Source: Eggerthellaceae bacterium UBA5906
GTDB taxonomy: Bacteria; Actinomycetota; Coriobacteriia; Coriobacteriales; Eggerthellaceae
NCBI GenBank assembly: GCA_002431805.1
Contig: DJEE01000023.1
Coordinates: 1 to 11,274, forward strand
DNA: 11,274 nucleotides
Direction of reading: 5' to 3'
Numbering within the stretch: position 1 is the first letter of the stretch; the number at the start of each line of letters is the position of its first letter. The notes under the pieces were generated by a model. The model saw nothing but the letters and a program-made list of their open reading frames with translations, was not told the DNA's origin and did no database searches. This document shows, in pieces, positions 1-6,275 of this stretch. The translations under genes and the position numbers were made by a program.

Positions 1-2
1 GC

Positions 3-884
<882 letters not shown>

Positions 885-902
885 CTTAGCTGCTCATTTG
901 TT

Positions 903-933
903 CGGAGCCCGCTTTCGGACGGGCTCCGTTACT
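903..933 (+). terminator. Hairpin terminator after tuf
   Basis: A perfect 9-bp inverted repeat, CGGAGCCCG (903-911) and CGGGCTCCG (920-928), closes an 8-nt loop and is followed by a short, impure U-run (TTACTT). It lies 18 bp past the tuf stop. The weak U-run suggests partial read-through into rpmG is possible. Confidence 0.7.
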
Positions 934-967
934 TGAATTCATGTGTATGCGTTCAAGCTTGTTTGAA
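932..967 (+). promoter_or_regulatory. Structured leader upstream of rpmG with competing hairpins
   Basis: CTTGAA (932-937) is complementary to TTCAAG (952-957), and an inner CAT/ATG pair (940-942 with 947-949) supports one hairpin. The same TTCAA (952-956) can instead pair with TTGAA (963-967). The two pairings are mutually exclusive. The segment sits between the tuf terminator and the rpmG ribosome-binding site. I see no convincing -35/-10 pair here. A regulatory role is inference only, and short A/T-rich inverted repeats can arise by chance. Confidence 0.3.
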
Positions 968-988
968 AACGGCTTATAAGGAGAGTTC

Positions 989-1138
989 ATGCGCACGATG
1001 GTTACCTTGGCGTGTACGGAGTGCAAGCGCCGTAACTACACGACCAAGAAGAACAAGCAGAACAACCCTGATCGTATTGAGTTGAAGAAATACTGCAAGT
1101 GGTGTCAGAAGCACACCCTGCACAAGGAAACTCGATAG
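989..1138 (+). CDS. rpmG: 50S ribosomal protein L33
   Basis: A 49-residue large-subunit ribosomal protein, a normal length for L33. It begins [19 protein letters not shown] and ends [12 protein letters not shown]. Two Cys pairs, C9-x2-C12 and C36-x2-C39, mark the zinc-binding (C+) form of L33 rather than the Cys-free form that some bacteria switch to under zinc limitation. The start is set by AAGGAG at 978-983, five bases before the ATG. A second ATG three codons later is less well spaced. It lies between tuf and the tRNA-Trp/secE/nusG genes, a placement found in many bacteria, and is probably co-transcribed with what follows. Confidence 0.96.
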   Translation: MRTMVTLACTECKRRNYTTKKNKQNNPDRIELKKYCKWCQKHTLHKETR

Positions 1139-1161
1139 TTTTCAGAGGTTAGCACGGGCAT

Positions 1162-1238
1162 AGGCCAGTAGCTCCAATTGGTAGAGCGGCGGTCTCCAAA
1201 ACCGCATGTTGGGGGTTCGAGTCCCTCCTGGCCTGCCA
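1162..1238 (+). tRNA. trnW: tRNA-Trp (anticodon CCA)
   Basis: The cloverleaf can be drawn completely. The acceptor stem AGGCCAG (1162-1168) pairs fully with CTGGCCT (1228-1234). The D stem is GCTC/GAGC (1171-1174, 1184-1187). The anticodon stem GCGGT/ACCGC (1189-1193, 1201-1205) encloses loop CTCCAAA with anticodon CCA at 1196-1198. The T stem is GGGGG/CCCTC around TTCGAGT. Discriminator G1235 (the tryptophan identity base) is followed by an encoded CCA (1236-1238). It sits 23 bp after rpmG and about 100 bp before secE, so it is probably cut from the ribosomal-protein transcript. Confidence 0.98.
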
Positions 1239-1303
1239 GCTCGAATAGCGAGCAGCTTGTAGTCAGGTTGCTTATATGAGCAGCTTGATGCCAGGCTGCT
1301 TGT
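1239..1303 (+). repeat. Tandem imperfect hairpin repeats downstream of tRNA-Trp
   Basis: Two related 26-nt units start 28 nt apart: 1250-1275 and 1278-1303, both beginning GAGCAGCTTG. Each can fold as a 6-bp stem with a 10-nt loop: AGCAGC 1251-1256 with GTTGCT 1267-1272 (one G-U), and AGCAGC 1279-1284 with GCTGCT 1295-1300. A further small hairpin, GCTCG (1239-1243) with CGAGC (1249-1253), starts directly at the tRNA 3' end and competes with the first unit. The second hairpin is followed by TTGTTTGGCGTTT, a loose T-rich tract. Possible roles are tRNA 3' processing, attenuation before secE or transcript stabilisation. The structure is visible in the sequence; the function is not known. Confidence 0.5.
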
Positions 1304-1341
1304 TTGGCGTTTAGAGGTAAAACGATCCCTGAAGGAATCAG

Positions 1342-1776
1342 ATGGCTAAGAAATCTAAAACTCAGCGTGCAAAGGCTTCTGCTGCCCGTCAGGCACGCAA
1401 AGAAGCCAAAAAGGCCGAAGCAGCAGCTGAAGAATTGAAGGCTGCGCAGGGTCAGGCTGCTGAGGAAGAAGCTCCGAAAAAGAAGCTTTTCGGAAAGGCA
1501 TCGAAATCCGAGGGGTCTACCCAAAACAGCAAGCAAGCCAAGGCTGTTGAAAAGAAGGCCGAGAAGAAGCCTGCAAAGCCGAAGAAGAAGCGTTTTCAGT
1601 TCTTCAAGGATGTAAAGGCTGAAATGAAGCGCGTCACGTGGCCTACGCGTCAAGATGTGCTTCGTTGGAGCGTTGTGGTTGTGGGCGCTCTTCTGTTCTT
1701 TGGTATTTATGTTGCCGTTTTGGACAACGGAATTATCACCCCGTTGCTCTTTTTGATTTCCGGATTGGGGGCGTAA
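1342..1776 (+). CDS. secE: Preprotein translocase subunit SecE
   Basis: Essential clamp subunit of the SecYEG protein-export channel, in the cytoplasmic membrane. The 144 residues divide sharply. Residues 1-84 are a low-complexity Lys/Ala/Glu-rich tail. Residues 85-106 form the conserved amphipathic helix (FKDVKAEMKRVTWPTRQDV, with the diagnostic VTWP). One transmembrane helix follows, about 109-127 (WSVVVVGALLFFGIYVAVL), then a short C-terminus. Single-helix SecE proteins are often only 60-80 residues, so the cytoplasmic N-terminal extension about doubles the protein. The start is supported by GAAGGA at 1331-1336, five bases upstream. The stop is 3 bp from the nusG start, so the two are surely co-transcribed. 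Confidence 0.96.
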   Translation: MAKKSKTQRAKASAARQARKEAKKAEAAAEELKAAQGQAAEEEAPKKKLFGKASKSEGSTQNSKQAKAVEKKAEKKPAKPKKKRFQFFKDVKAEMKRVTWPTRQDVLRWSVVVVGALLFFGIYVAVLDNGIITPLLFLISGLGA

Positions 1777-1779
1777 GGC

Positions 1780-2310
1780 ATGTCGAAGAAGTGGTATGTA
1801 CTTCACACCTACTCCGGCTATGAGAACAAGGTGAAAGCTGATCTTGAGATGCGCATCGAAACGATGGGCCTTGAGAACAATGTTTTCGCTATTGAGATTC
1901 CTACGGAAACCGTTACTGAGATTAAAGAGGGCGGTCGTCGTAAGGAAACCGAGAAAAAGGTATTTCCCGGTTATGTGTTGGTTCGCATGGAGCTTGATGA
2001 TCGCAGCTGGGCAGCGGTTCGCAATACTCCCGGTGTAACGGGTTTCGTTGGTGCTGATAGCAAGCCTGCGCCGCTTACTCGCGAAGAGTACAATAAGATC
2101 ATGAAGCGTACGAGCCACGAAGCGCCGAAGAAAACTTCCACCAACCTGGAAGTTGGCCAGTCTGTCAAGGTTATCTCTGGTCCGCTGGCTGAGTTCGACG
2201 GTGTTATTTCCGAGGTTATGCCTGAGGCCGGTAAGGTTAAGGTTATGGTTTCCATCTTCGGTCGTGAAACCCCCGTGGAACTTTCCTTCGATCAGGTTTC
2301 CTGCATTTAA
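1780..2310 (+). CDS. nusG: Transcription termination/antitermination factor NusG
   Basis: NusG binds RNA polymerase and modulates pausing, Rho-dependent termination and transcription-translation coupling. The 176-residue product has the NGN domain at about residues 4-95 ([17 protein letters not shown] at the start; [17 protein letters not shown] at 61-77; [10 protein letters not shown] at 82-91). A short linker leads to the KOW domain at about 124-176 ([20 protein letters not shown], ending [11 protein letters not shown]). Length and layout are standard, without the domain II insertion some bacteria carry. The ATG is 3 bp after the secE stop and has no strong Shine-Dalgarno beyond purines (GGGGGCG) in the secE tail, so translation is probably coupled to secE. 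Confidence 0.97.
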   Translation: MSKKWYVLHTYSGYENKVKADLEMRIETMGLENNVFAIEIPTETVTEIKEGGRRKETEKKVFPGYVLVRMELDDRSWAAVRNTPGVTGFVGADSKPAPLTREEYNKIMKRTSHEAPKKTSTNLEVGQSVKVISGPLAEFDGVISEVMPEAGKVKVMVSIFGRETPVELSFDQVSCI

Positions 2311-2415
2311 AATTGGTATCCGCAGCTTTTTTGGGCGTGCCCGCGTGGACCGGGGCTTCTCATTCCCGAATGCTGTGAAGATATATAGTGCAAAAGCATT
2401 TTGAAAGGTTTAAGA
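2311..2415 (+). promoter_or_regulatory. rplK leader with alternative G/C hairpins (candidate L1 autoregulatory site)
   Basis: The 105-bp gap between nusG and rplK contains GGGC (2333-2336) next to GCCC (2339-2342). That GCCC can alternatively pair with GGGC at 2353-2356, and CGGGG (2351-2355) can pair with TCCCG (2364-2368). These pairings exclude one another. In E. coli, and in other bacteria studied, protein L1 represses its own operon by binding a leader upstream of rplK, so a regulatory role is plausible. I cannot identify the L1 consensus by eye. AAAGG at 2404-2408 is the rplK ribosome-binding site. Confidence 0.3.
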
Positions 2416-2907
2416 ATGGCTGAGAAGAAAGTTACCGGCTTCGTTAAGCTGCAGATTCCTGCTGGCGCTGCGAACCCGGCCCCACCGGTCGGCCCCGCTC
2501 TGGGTGCTCAAGGCGTCAACATCATGCAGTTCTGCCAGGCGTTTAATGCTCAAACGCAGGAGCAGAAGGGCACCATCATCCCTGTTGAGATCACGGTGTA
2601 CGAGGACAAGTCCTTCACGTTTGTGTGCAAGACTCCTCCGGCGGCTGTGCTGATCAAGGAAAAGCTTGGTCTGAAGTCTGCTTCCGGCATCCCGCAGCTG
2701 AAGTTCGTGGGCACGCTGTCTCAGGAGCAGCTGCGCGAGATCGCTGAGATCAAGATGCCCGACCTGAACGCTAACGACATTGAGGCTGCTATGCGCATTG
2801 TTGCTGGCACCGCTCGCTCCATGGGTGTGCGCGTTGAGGGCGTCGAGATGAAGAAGACCTACGTGCCTTCCAAGAAGCTCGCTGCTATCCTGAAGGGCGA
2901 AGCCTAA
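2416..2907 (+). CDS. rplK: 50S ribosomal protein L11
   Basis: Component of the GTPase-associated centre of the 50S subunit, binding 23S rRNA at the thiostrepton site and needed for stringent-response sensing. The N-terminal domain carries the proline hinge [20 protein letters not shown] (20-39); the rRNA-binding C-terminal domain ends near [12 protein letters not shown] (131-142). The protein is 163 residues, while L11 is usually about 141-143; a 21-residue tail (from [12 protein letters not shown]) extends beyond the normal end. The ATG at 2416 is chosen because [17 protein letters not shown] matches the family start and AAAGG lies 7 bases upstream. A TTG five codons earlier overlaps that ribosome-binding site and is unlikely. 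rplA follows after 99 bp. Confidence 0.97.
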   Translation: MAEKKVTGFVKLQIPAGAANPAPPVGPALGAQGVNIMQFCQAFNAQTQEQKGTIIPVEITVYEDKSFTFVCKTPPAAVLIKEKLGLKSASGIPQLKFVGTLSQEQLREIAEIKMPDLNANDIEAAMRIVAGTARSMGVRVEGVEMKKTYVPSKKLAAILKGEA

Positions 2908-2953
2908 GATTTTCGCATCGTTTGATGCACCTGTTTTGTTTAAGTGGAAGGGC

Positions 2954-2973
2954 TGTGCGATAGAAGCCGCACA
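2954..2973 (+). promoter_or_regulatory. Hairpin in the rplK-rplA spacer
   Basis: TGTGCG (2954-2959) is fully complementary to CGCACA (2968-2973), with an 8-nt loop, in the 99-bp gap between rplK and rplA. No U-run follows, so it is not a standard terminator. It may affect mRNA stability or rplA translation, but nothing here proves a role. Confidence 0.3.
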
Positions 2974-3006
2974 TGCTCGTTACGCACCACGAAAGGATTG
3001 ATATAC

Positions 3007-3714
3007 ATGGCTAAGCATTCCAAGGCTTACCGCGCTGCAGTCGAGAAGATCGGCGACGCAACGTACGCTCCTCTTGAGGCTTTCAAGCTCATTCATGAGG
3101 TTGCTAACACGAAGTTCGACCAGACCGTCGAGGCTCACTTCCGTCTGGGCATCGACACCCGTCAGGCTGACCAGCAGCTGCGCGGCACGGTTTCTCTGCC
3201 GAATGGCTCTGGTAAAACCGTTCGCGTTGCCGTGTTCGCTGAGGGCGCTGCTGCAGACGCCGCTCGCGAGGCTGGTGCTGACATCGTTGGCACCGAGGAA
3301 CTGACCGCTCAGATTCAGGCTGGCGAGTTCAACTTCGACGCTGCTGTTGCTACTCCCGACCAGATGGGCAAGGTTGGCCGTTTGGGTAAAATCCTCGGTC
3401 CCCGTGGCTTGATGCCGAACCCGAAGCTCGGCACCGTTACCCCGAACGTTGCTCAGGCTATCAAAGAGCTCAAGAGCGGCCGCGTTGAGTATCGTGCTGA
3501 TCGTTACGGCATTGCTCACGTTGTTATCGGCAAGGCCAGCTTCACCGCTGAGCAGCTTGCTGAGAACTACGGCACGGTCTACGACGAGATTCTGCGTATG
3601 AAGCCTGCTGCTGCTAAGGGCAAGTACGTGAAGTCCATCAGCGTTTCCGGCACCATGACCCCGGGCGTTTCCGTGGATCCTGCCGTGAACAAGAACTACA
3701 CGGCTGCTGAATAA
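3007..3714 (+). CDS. rplA: 50S ribosomal protein L1
   Basis: L1 forms the mobile stalk at the E site, binds 23S rRNA and in many bacteria represses its own operon. The product has 235 residues, the usual length (about 230-240). Family landmarks are [15 protein letters not shown] at the start, [14 protein letters not shown] (37-50), the signature [20 protein letters not shown] (124-143) and the C-terminal [16 protein letters not shown] (210-225). Domain I is split by the inserted Rossmann-like domain II (about 68-160), as normal for L1. The ATG at 3007 has GAAAGGA at 2991-2997, nine bases upstream. An in-frame GTG at 2944 would add 21 residues lacking L1 character and would run through the spacer hairpin, so it is rejected. 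A strong terminator follows. Confidence 0.97.
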   Translation: MAKHSKAYRAAVEKIGDATYAPLEAFKLIHEVANTKFDQTVEAHFRLGIDTRQADQQLRGTVSLPNGSGKTVRVAVFAEGAAADAAREAGADIVGTEELTAQIQAGEFNFDAAVATPDQMGKVGRLGKILGPRGLMPNPKLGTVTPNVAQAIKELKSGRVEYRADRYGIAHVVIGKASFTAEQLAENYGTVYDEILRMKPAAAKGKYVKSISVSGTMTPGVSVDPAVNKNYTAAE

Positions 3715-3737
3715 ATCTCAGTCATTCAGCTTATATG

Positions 3738-3769
3738 AAAGGGCGGTCCTTCGGGGCCGTCCTTTTTTT
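3738..3769 (+). terminator. Strong intrinsic terminator after rplA
   Basis: A 12-bp stem (3738-3749 with 3754-3765, two G-U pairs) capped by a TTCG tetraloop and running into seven T's (3763-3769). It begins 23 bp after the rplA stop and ends the rpmG-to-rplA transcription unit. Confidence 0.95.
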
Positions 3770-3885
3770 GCGTTTGGGCCGGAAAGCGAGAGAGGCGAAT
3801 GCAGTTGCCTTCATCACGGCCTTTGGGGATTGGTGCAGTGATATTTAACGGTTTGAAATTGCGTGGCTGTTTCCTTGCAACGGGG

Positions 3886-3919
3886 TATACTGCATGTGGT
3901 TTTAGAAAGGTTTGGAATC
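3886..3919 (+). promoter_or_regulatory. Probable map promoter (-10 box) and ribosome-binding site
   Basis: TATACT at 3886-3891 matches the sigma-70-type -10 box closely and lies 28 bp before the map ATG. No good -35 hexamer sits 16-18 bp upstream. A start near 3898 would give a short leader containing AAAGG (3906-3910), nine bases before the ATG. It follows the rplA terminator, consistent with an independent promoter. Confidence 0.55.
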
Positions 3920-4693
3920 ATGGCTGTGATATTGAAGTCTCCTGGTGAGATTGAGGCAATGAAAGCTGCAGGCCAGCTTTCTGCTGAGGTGCTTCGTAAA
4001 GTTGGCGAGCTGGTGAAACCTGGCGTTACAACGCTTGAACTTGACGAGTTTGTTGAAACGTACATCCGCGAACATGGCGGCATCCCTGCTTTTAAGGGCT
4101 ACGGTGGGTTCCCTGGTTCAATCTGCGCATCGGTAAACGAGCAAATTGTTCATGGCATTCCCTCGAATAAGGTGGTGCTGAAAAGCGGTGACATTTTAAG
4201 TATTGACACGGGCGCAACCGTTGATGGTTGGGTTGGCGATAACGCGTGGACCTTTGCGGTTGGCAACATCAGCGAAGACAAAAAGCGCCTGCTCAAGGTA
4301 ACCGAGCAATGCATGTGGGCTGGTCTTGAGAGCGCCGTGGCCGGGAACCACCTCGGCGACATTGGGCACGCAGTGCAGTCGATTGCCGAAAAGGCCGGAT
4401 ATGGCGTGGTACGTGAATATGTTGGGCACGGCGTAGGTCATGTGATGCATGAGGAACCCAACGTGCCAAATTACGGGCATAGGCATTTCGGACTCAAACT
4501 TGAAGTTGGCATGGTGCTGGCAATTGAGCCGATGATTAACATGGGCACCCGCAAGGTTGTGGATGGCTCGGACGGTTGGTTGGTATGCACGCGCGACGGG
4601 AAGCCGAGCGCGCATTTCGAAAAGATGGTTGCCATTACCGAAGAGGGCCCCGTGATTATCACAACCGAGCCTGATCATAAGCGTCCGCTGTAA
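3920..4693 (+). CDS. map: Methionine aminopeptidase, type I
   Basis: Cytosolic metalloenzyme that removes the initiator Met from new proteins. The 257 residues are the compact type I form, without an N-terminal zinc-finger extension. All expected residues are visible, one position below E. coli numbering: substrate-site H78 (IVHGIPS); metal ligands D96 (SIDTGA) and D107 (WVGDNAW); H170 (YVGHGVGH), E203 (AIEPMIN) and E234 (AHFEKM); and H177. The ATG at 3920 begins MAVILKSPGEIEAMKAAG, a typical start. An in-frame GTG at 3863 lies upstream of the -10 box and is rejected. It is monocistronic here, between the rplA terminator and a convergent-gene terminator, not in the secY-adk-map-infA position common elsewhere. 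A second paralogue in the genome is possible. Confidence 0.96.
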   Translation: MAVILKSPGEIEAMKAAGQLSAEVLRKVGELVKPGVTTLELDEFVETYIREHGGIPAFKGYGGFPGSICASVNEQIVHGIPSNKVVLKSGDILSIDTGATVDGWVGDNAWTFAVGNISEDKKRLLKVTEQCMWAGLESAVAGNHLGDIGHAVQSIAEKAGYGVVREYVGHGVGHVMHEEPNVPNYGHRHFGLKLEVGMVLAIEPMINMGTRKVVDGSDGWLVCTRDGKPSAHFEKMVAITEEGPVIITTEPDHKRPL

Positions 4694-4694
4694 G

Positions 4695-4722
4695 GCTTGG
4701 GCCATAGGCAAAGGCCCTAGGC
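4695..4722 (+). other. Imperfect hairpin just after map
   Basis: GGGCC (4699-4703) pairs with GGCCC (4713-4717) around a 9-nt loop, with weak extension outward. No T-run follows. It may help protect the map mRNA 3' end. The stronger terminator lies about 50 bp downstream. Confidence 0.3.
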
Positions 4723-4746
4723 TCTAAAAGTTGACCATAGTAAGAG

Positions 4747-4771
4747 AATCGCCCCTCGTTGAGGGGCGATT
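4747..4771. terminator. Bidirectional terminator between map and the ATP-grasp gene
   Basis: A perfect 11-bp stem, AATCGCCCCTC (4747-4757) and GAGGGGCGATT (4761-4771), with a 3-nt loop. T-rich bases follow on both strands: ATTTGCG on the + strand, TTCTCTT on the - strand. It is placed between convergent genes ending at 4693 and 4804, so it can serve both. Confidence 0.9.
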
Positions 4772-4803
4772 TGCGTTCGAAAGCGGCTTGAACGTGGCGG
4801 CAG

Positions 4804-6102
4804 CTACTTCAGCTGCTTTCCGTTGGTATCCCAATAAAAGCGCTTGAACTTGCGGATTTGATTCAAGTGCATGATTTTCGCCCACATGTTGTGCTTGAAG
4901 GAATCAGGTGCATAGTGCAGCGGATACGGTTCGTCCGTTGCACGCAGGGCGGCAAGCGCTTGGCTTAAACGCTGCTGGTTGGTCATGCTTCGTTTGAGTA
5001 CATACGCGGGAACGCAGCAATACAAGAAGGGGTTGTACGCCTCGTGGTATTCGGTGGGCTGGCCCATAACGAATTCACGCACGATAAGCTCCACGAAGTT
5101 TTGTCCGCCAAGGCTCATGTAGTACGTGTTGCGGCCGCACCGCGTGTTTACCTCGAAGAAGCGGAAGCTGCCATCACGGCTGTCGTATTTGATGTCGAAG
5201 TTAGCAAAGCCGCGATAGCCAACATGCGCAAGGAATTTCTTCGCGCAGGAAATGATGGCTTCCTCGCGTTCGCCCATAATGCACAAGGGGTTGCCCAAAG
5301 CGGTGGGGTCGTGATCTTGCAGGCACACGACGCCGCCGGCCACAACGCGCATGTCGCCCGAAGCGTCCGAGAACGTGGTAAGCGTGCGGATGGCATCGTC
5401 ACCGCCGGGGATGAAATCTTGCAGTACCAGCAGGTTGTTGTAATCCGACGTGCGAATGCTGTGCCATACCTGTGACAGCTCTTCAGGGCTTTCGATTTCG
5501 TAAATTTTGCGCCAACCTTTAATGGTGGGCTCGGCATCTTGGAACTGGGCCGAATTGGATGGCTTTGCGATAAGCGGATACGGGAAATCGTTCACAGGCA
5601 ACTCTTCGGGGCCGCATCCGCAATCGAAATACCACGTTTTCGGGAACGGGATGTCAAGCTCTTCGCAAATCTCGTAGAAGCGTCGCTTTTGCGTGATGTC
5701 GTCAAGCAGTGGAAAATCGATATAGGGCACCACGTAGCCCAAATCCTGTAAGTGCTGCTTGCCTTGCGAGAGCATGCGTGCATGACAGTCGTCGCAGCCT
5801 AAGATAAGCAGCGTTTTCTCAGGGTGCTCGGCATGCACTTCGTTGGCAACGCGCTCAAGCGCATCGTATAGGCCGGCTTGCTCGTGGATGTGCGGCTCTA
5901 AACGGTAATCGGTAAAGCGACTTTCGGAAAGCATCTTGATGTTCTGCGTGGCAAGCACGATGGTGCGCGTGATGCCGAACGCGCGATGGAGTTCGCGCAC
6001 ATAGCTATATGCAAGAATATCGCCGCCCACCACAACCGGCTGCAGCAAGCGTGCCACATCTTCGGTGCGCGTAATGGGGGTAGGTTGAGTTGTAGCGGTC
6101 AT
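4804..6102 (-). CDS. ATP-grasp carboxylate-amine ligase (COG3919-like; D-aspartate ligase-like)
   Basis: Predicted ATP-dependent ligase forming an acyl-phosphate and then an amide bond; substrate not proven. The 432-residue protein has an N-terminal pre-ATP-grasp fold (VVVGGDILAYSYVRELHR at 23-40; LLILGCDD at 98-105). The ATP-grasp domain follows: nucleotide-contacting K180 (PLIAKPSNS), LVLQDFIPGGD at 225-235, and metal-ligand strands FANFDIKYD (299-307) and FEVNTRCGRN (316-325; E317 and N319 are the likely Mg ligands). The start is MTATTQPTP, because AAGGAG at 6113-6108 lies five bases upstream; a start 17 codons earlier would bury that site. Length and layout recall the Enterococcus faecium D-aspartate ligase family, which adds D-Asp to peptidoglycan precursors. 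It is divergent from an AsnB-type amidotransferase, which makes a cell-wall role attractive. The fold call is firm; the substrate is inference. Confidence 0.85.
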   Translation of the reverse strand: MTATTQPTPITRTEDVARLLQPVVVGGDILAYSYVRELHRAFGITRTIVLATQNIKMLSESRFTDYRLEPHIHEQAGLYDALERVANEVHAEHPEKTLLILGCDDCHARMLSQGKQHLQDLGYVVPYIDFPLLDDITQKRRFYEICEELDIPFPKTWYFDCGCGPEELPVNDFPYPLIAKPSNSAQFQDAEPTIKGWRKIYEIESPEELSQVWHSIRTSDYNNLLVLQDFIPGGDDAIRTLTTFSDASGDMRVVAGGVVCLQDHDPTALGNPLCIMGEREEAIISCAKKFLAHVGYRGFANFDIKYDSRDGSFRFFEVNTRCGRNTYYMSLGGQNFVELIVREFVMGQPTEYHEAYNPFLYCCVPAYVLKRSMTNQQRLSQALAALRATDEPYPLHYAPDSFKHNMWAKIMHLNQIRKFKRFYWDTNGKQLK

Positions 6103-6275
6103 GGAAGCTCCTTGAGACCTGACATATATTTGCAGCCCTGCATTATCGCACACGCAGCGCGGCGCGCGTAGGCGTCACGCGCGTTTCGTGGAAAGTGCCC
6201 ATATGGAAGGGCCGTGGCGTATGATGGCAGAATGCAAAACGCCTGCGGGCTGAAGAGAAGGAGCTTACACAAAGC
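6103..6275. promoter_or_regulatory. Divergent intergenic region (ATP-grasp gene / asnB) with inverted repeat
   Basis: This 173-bp region must hold the start signals for both genes. A 7-7-7 inverted repeat, CGCGCGT (6163-6169), spacer, ACGCGCG (6177-6183), lies near its middle and could be an operator. Candidate -10 boxes are TATGAT (6220-6225) on the + strand toward asnB and GATAAT (6147-6142) on the - strand toward the ligase, but neither has a recognisable -35. In GC-rich DNA such a CG-only repeat may be chance. Confidence 0.35.
6258..6263 (+). promoter_or_regulatory. asnB ribosome-binding site with long spacing
   Basis: AAGGAG lies 12 bases before the ATG at 6276, longer than the 5-9 bases of its neighbours. 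The start is still secure, because the second codon encodes the Cys that must become N-terminal for glutaminase activity. Confidence 0.7.

Noticed and set aside
951..980. Promoter for rpmG with -10 TTATAA at 974-979
   Set aside because: Transcription would start at about 987, leaving no room for the ribosome-binding site at 978-983, and the -35 is poor.
1250..1303. Possible CRISPR-like repeat
   Set aside because: Only two imperfect copies with a 28-nt period and no spacers; better described as tandem hairpins.
1105..2118. 337-codon open frame on the - strand across rpmG, tRNA-Trp, secE and nusG
   Set aside because: It is antisense to four confident genes and reads through the tRNA. The part opposite the tRNA gives the peptide GQEGLEPPTCGFGDRRSTNW, the kind of false protein often produced by translating tRNA antisense strands.
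3863..3919. Earlier GTG start for map
   Set aside because: It lies upstream of the TATACT -10 box, and the extra 19 residues are not typical of type I methionine aminopeptidases.
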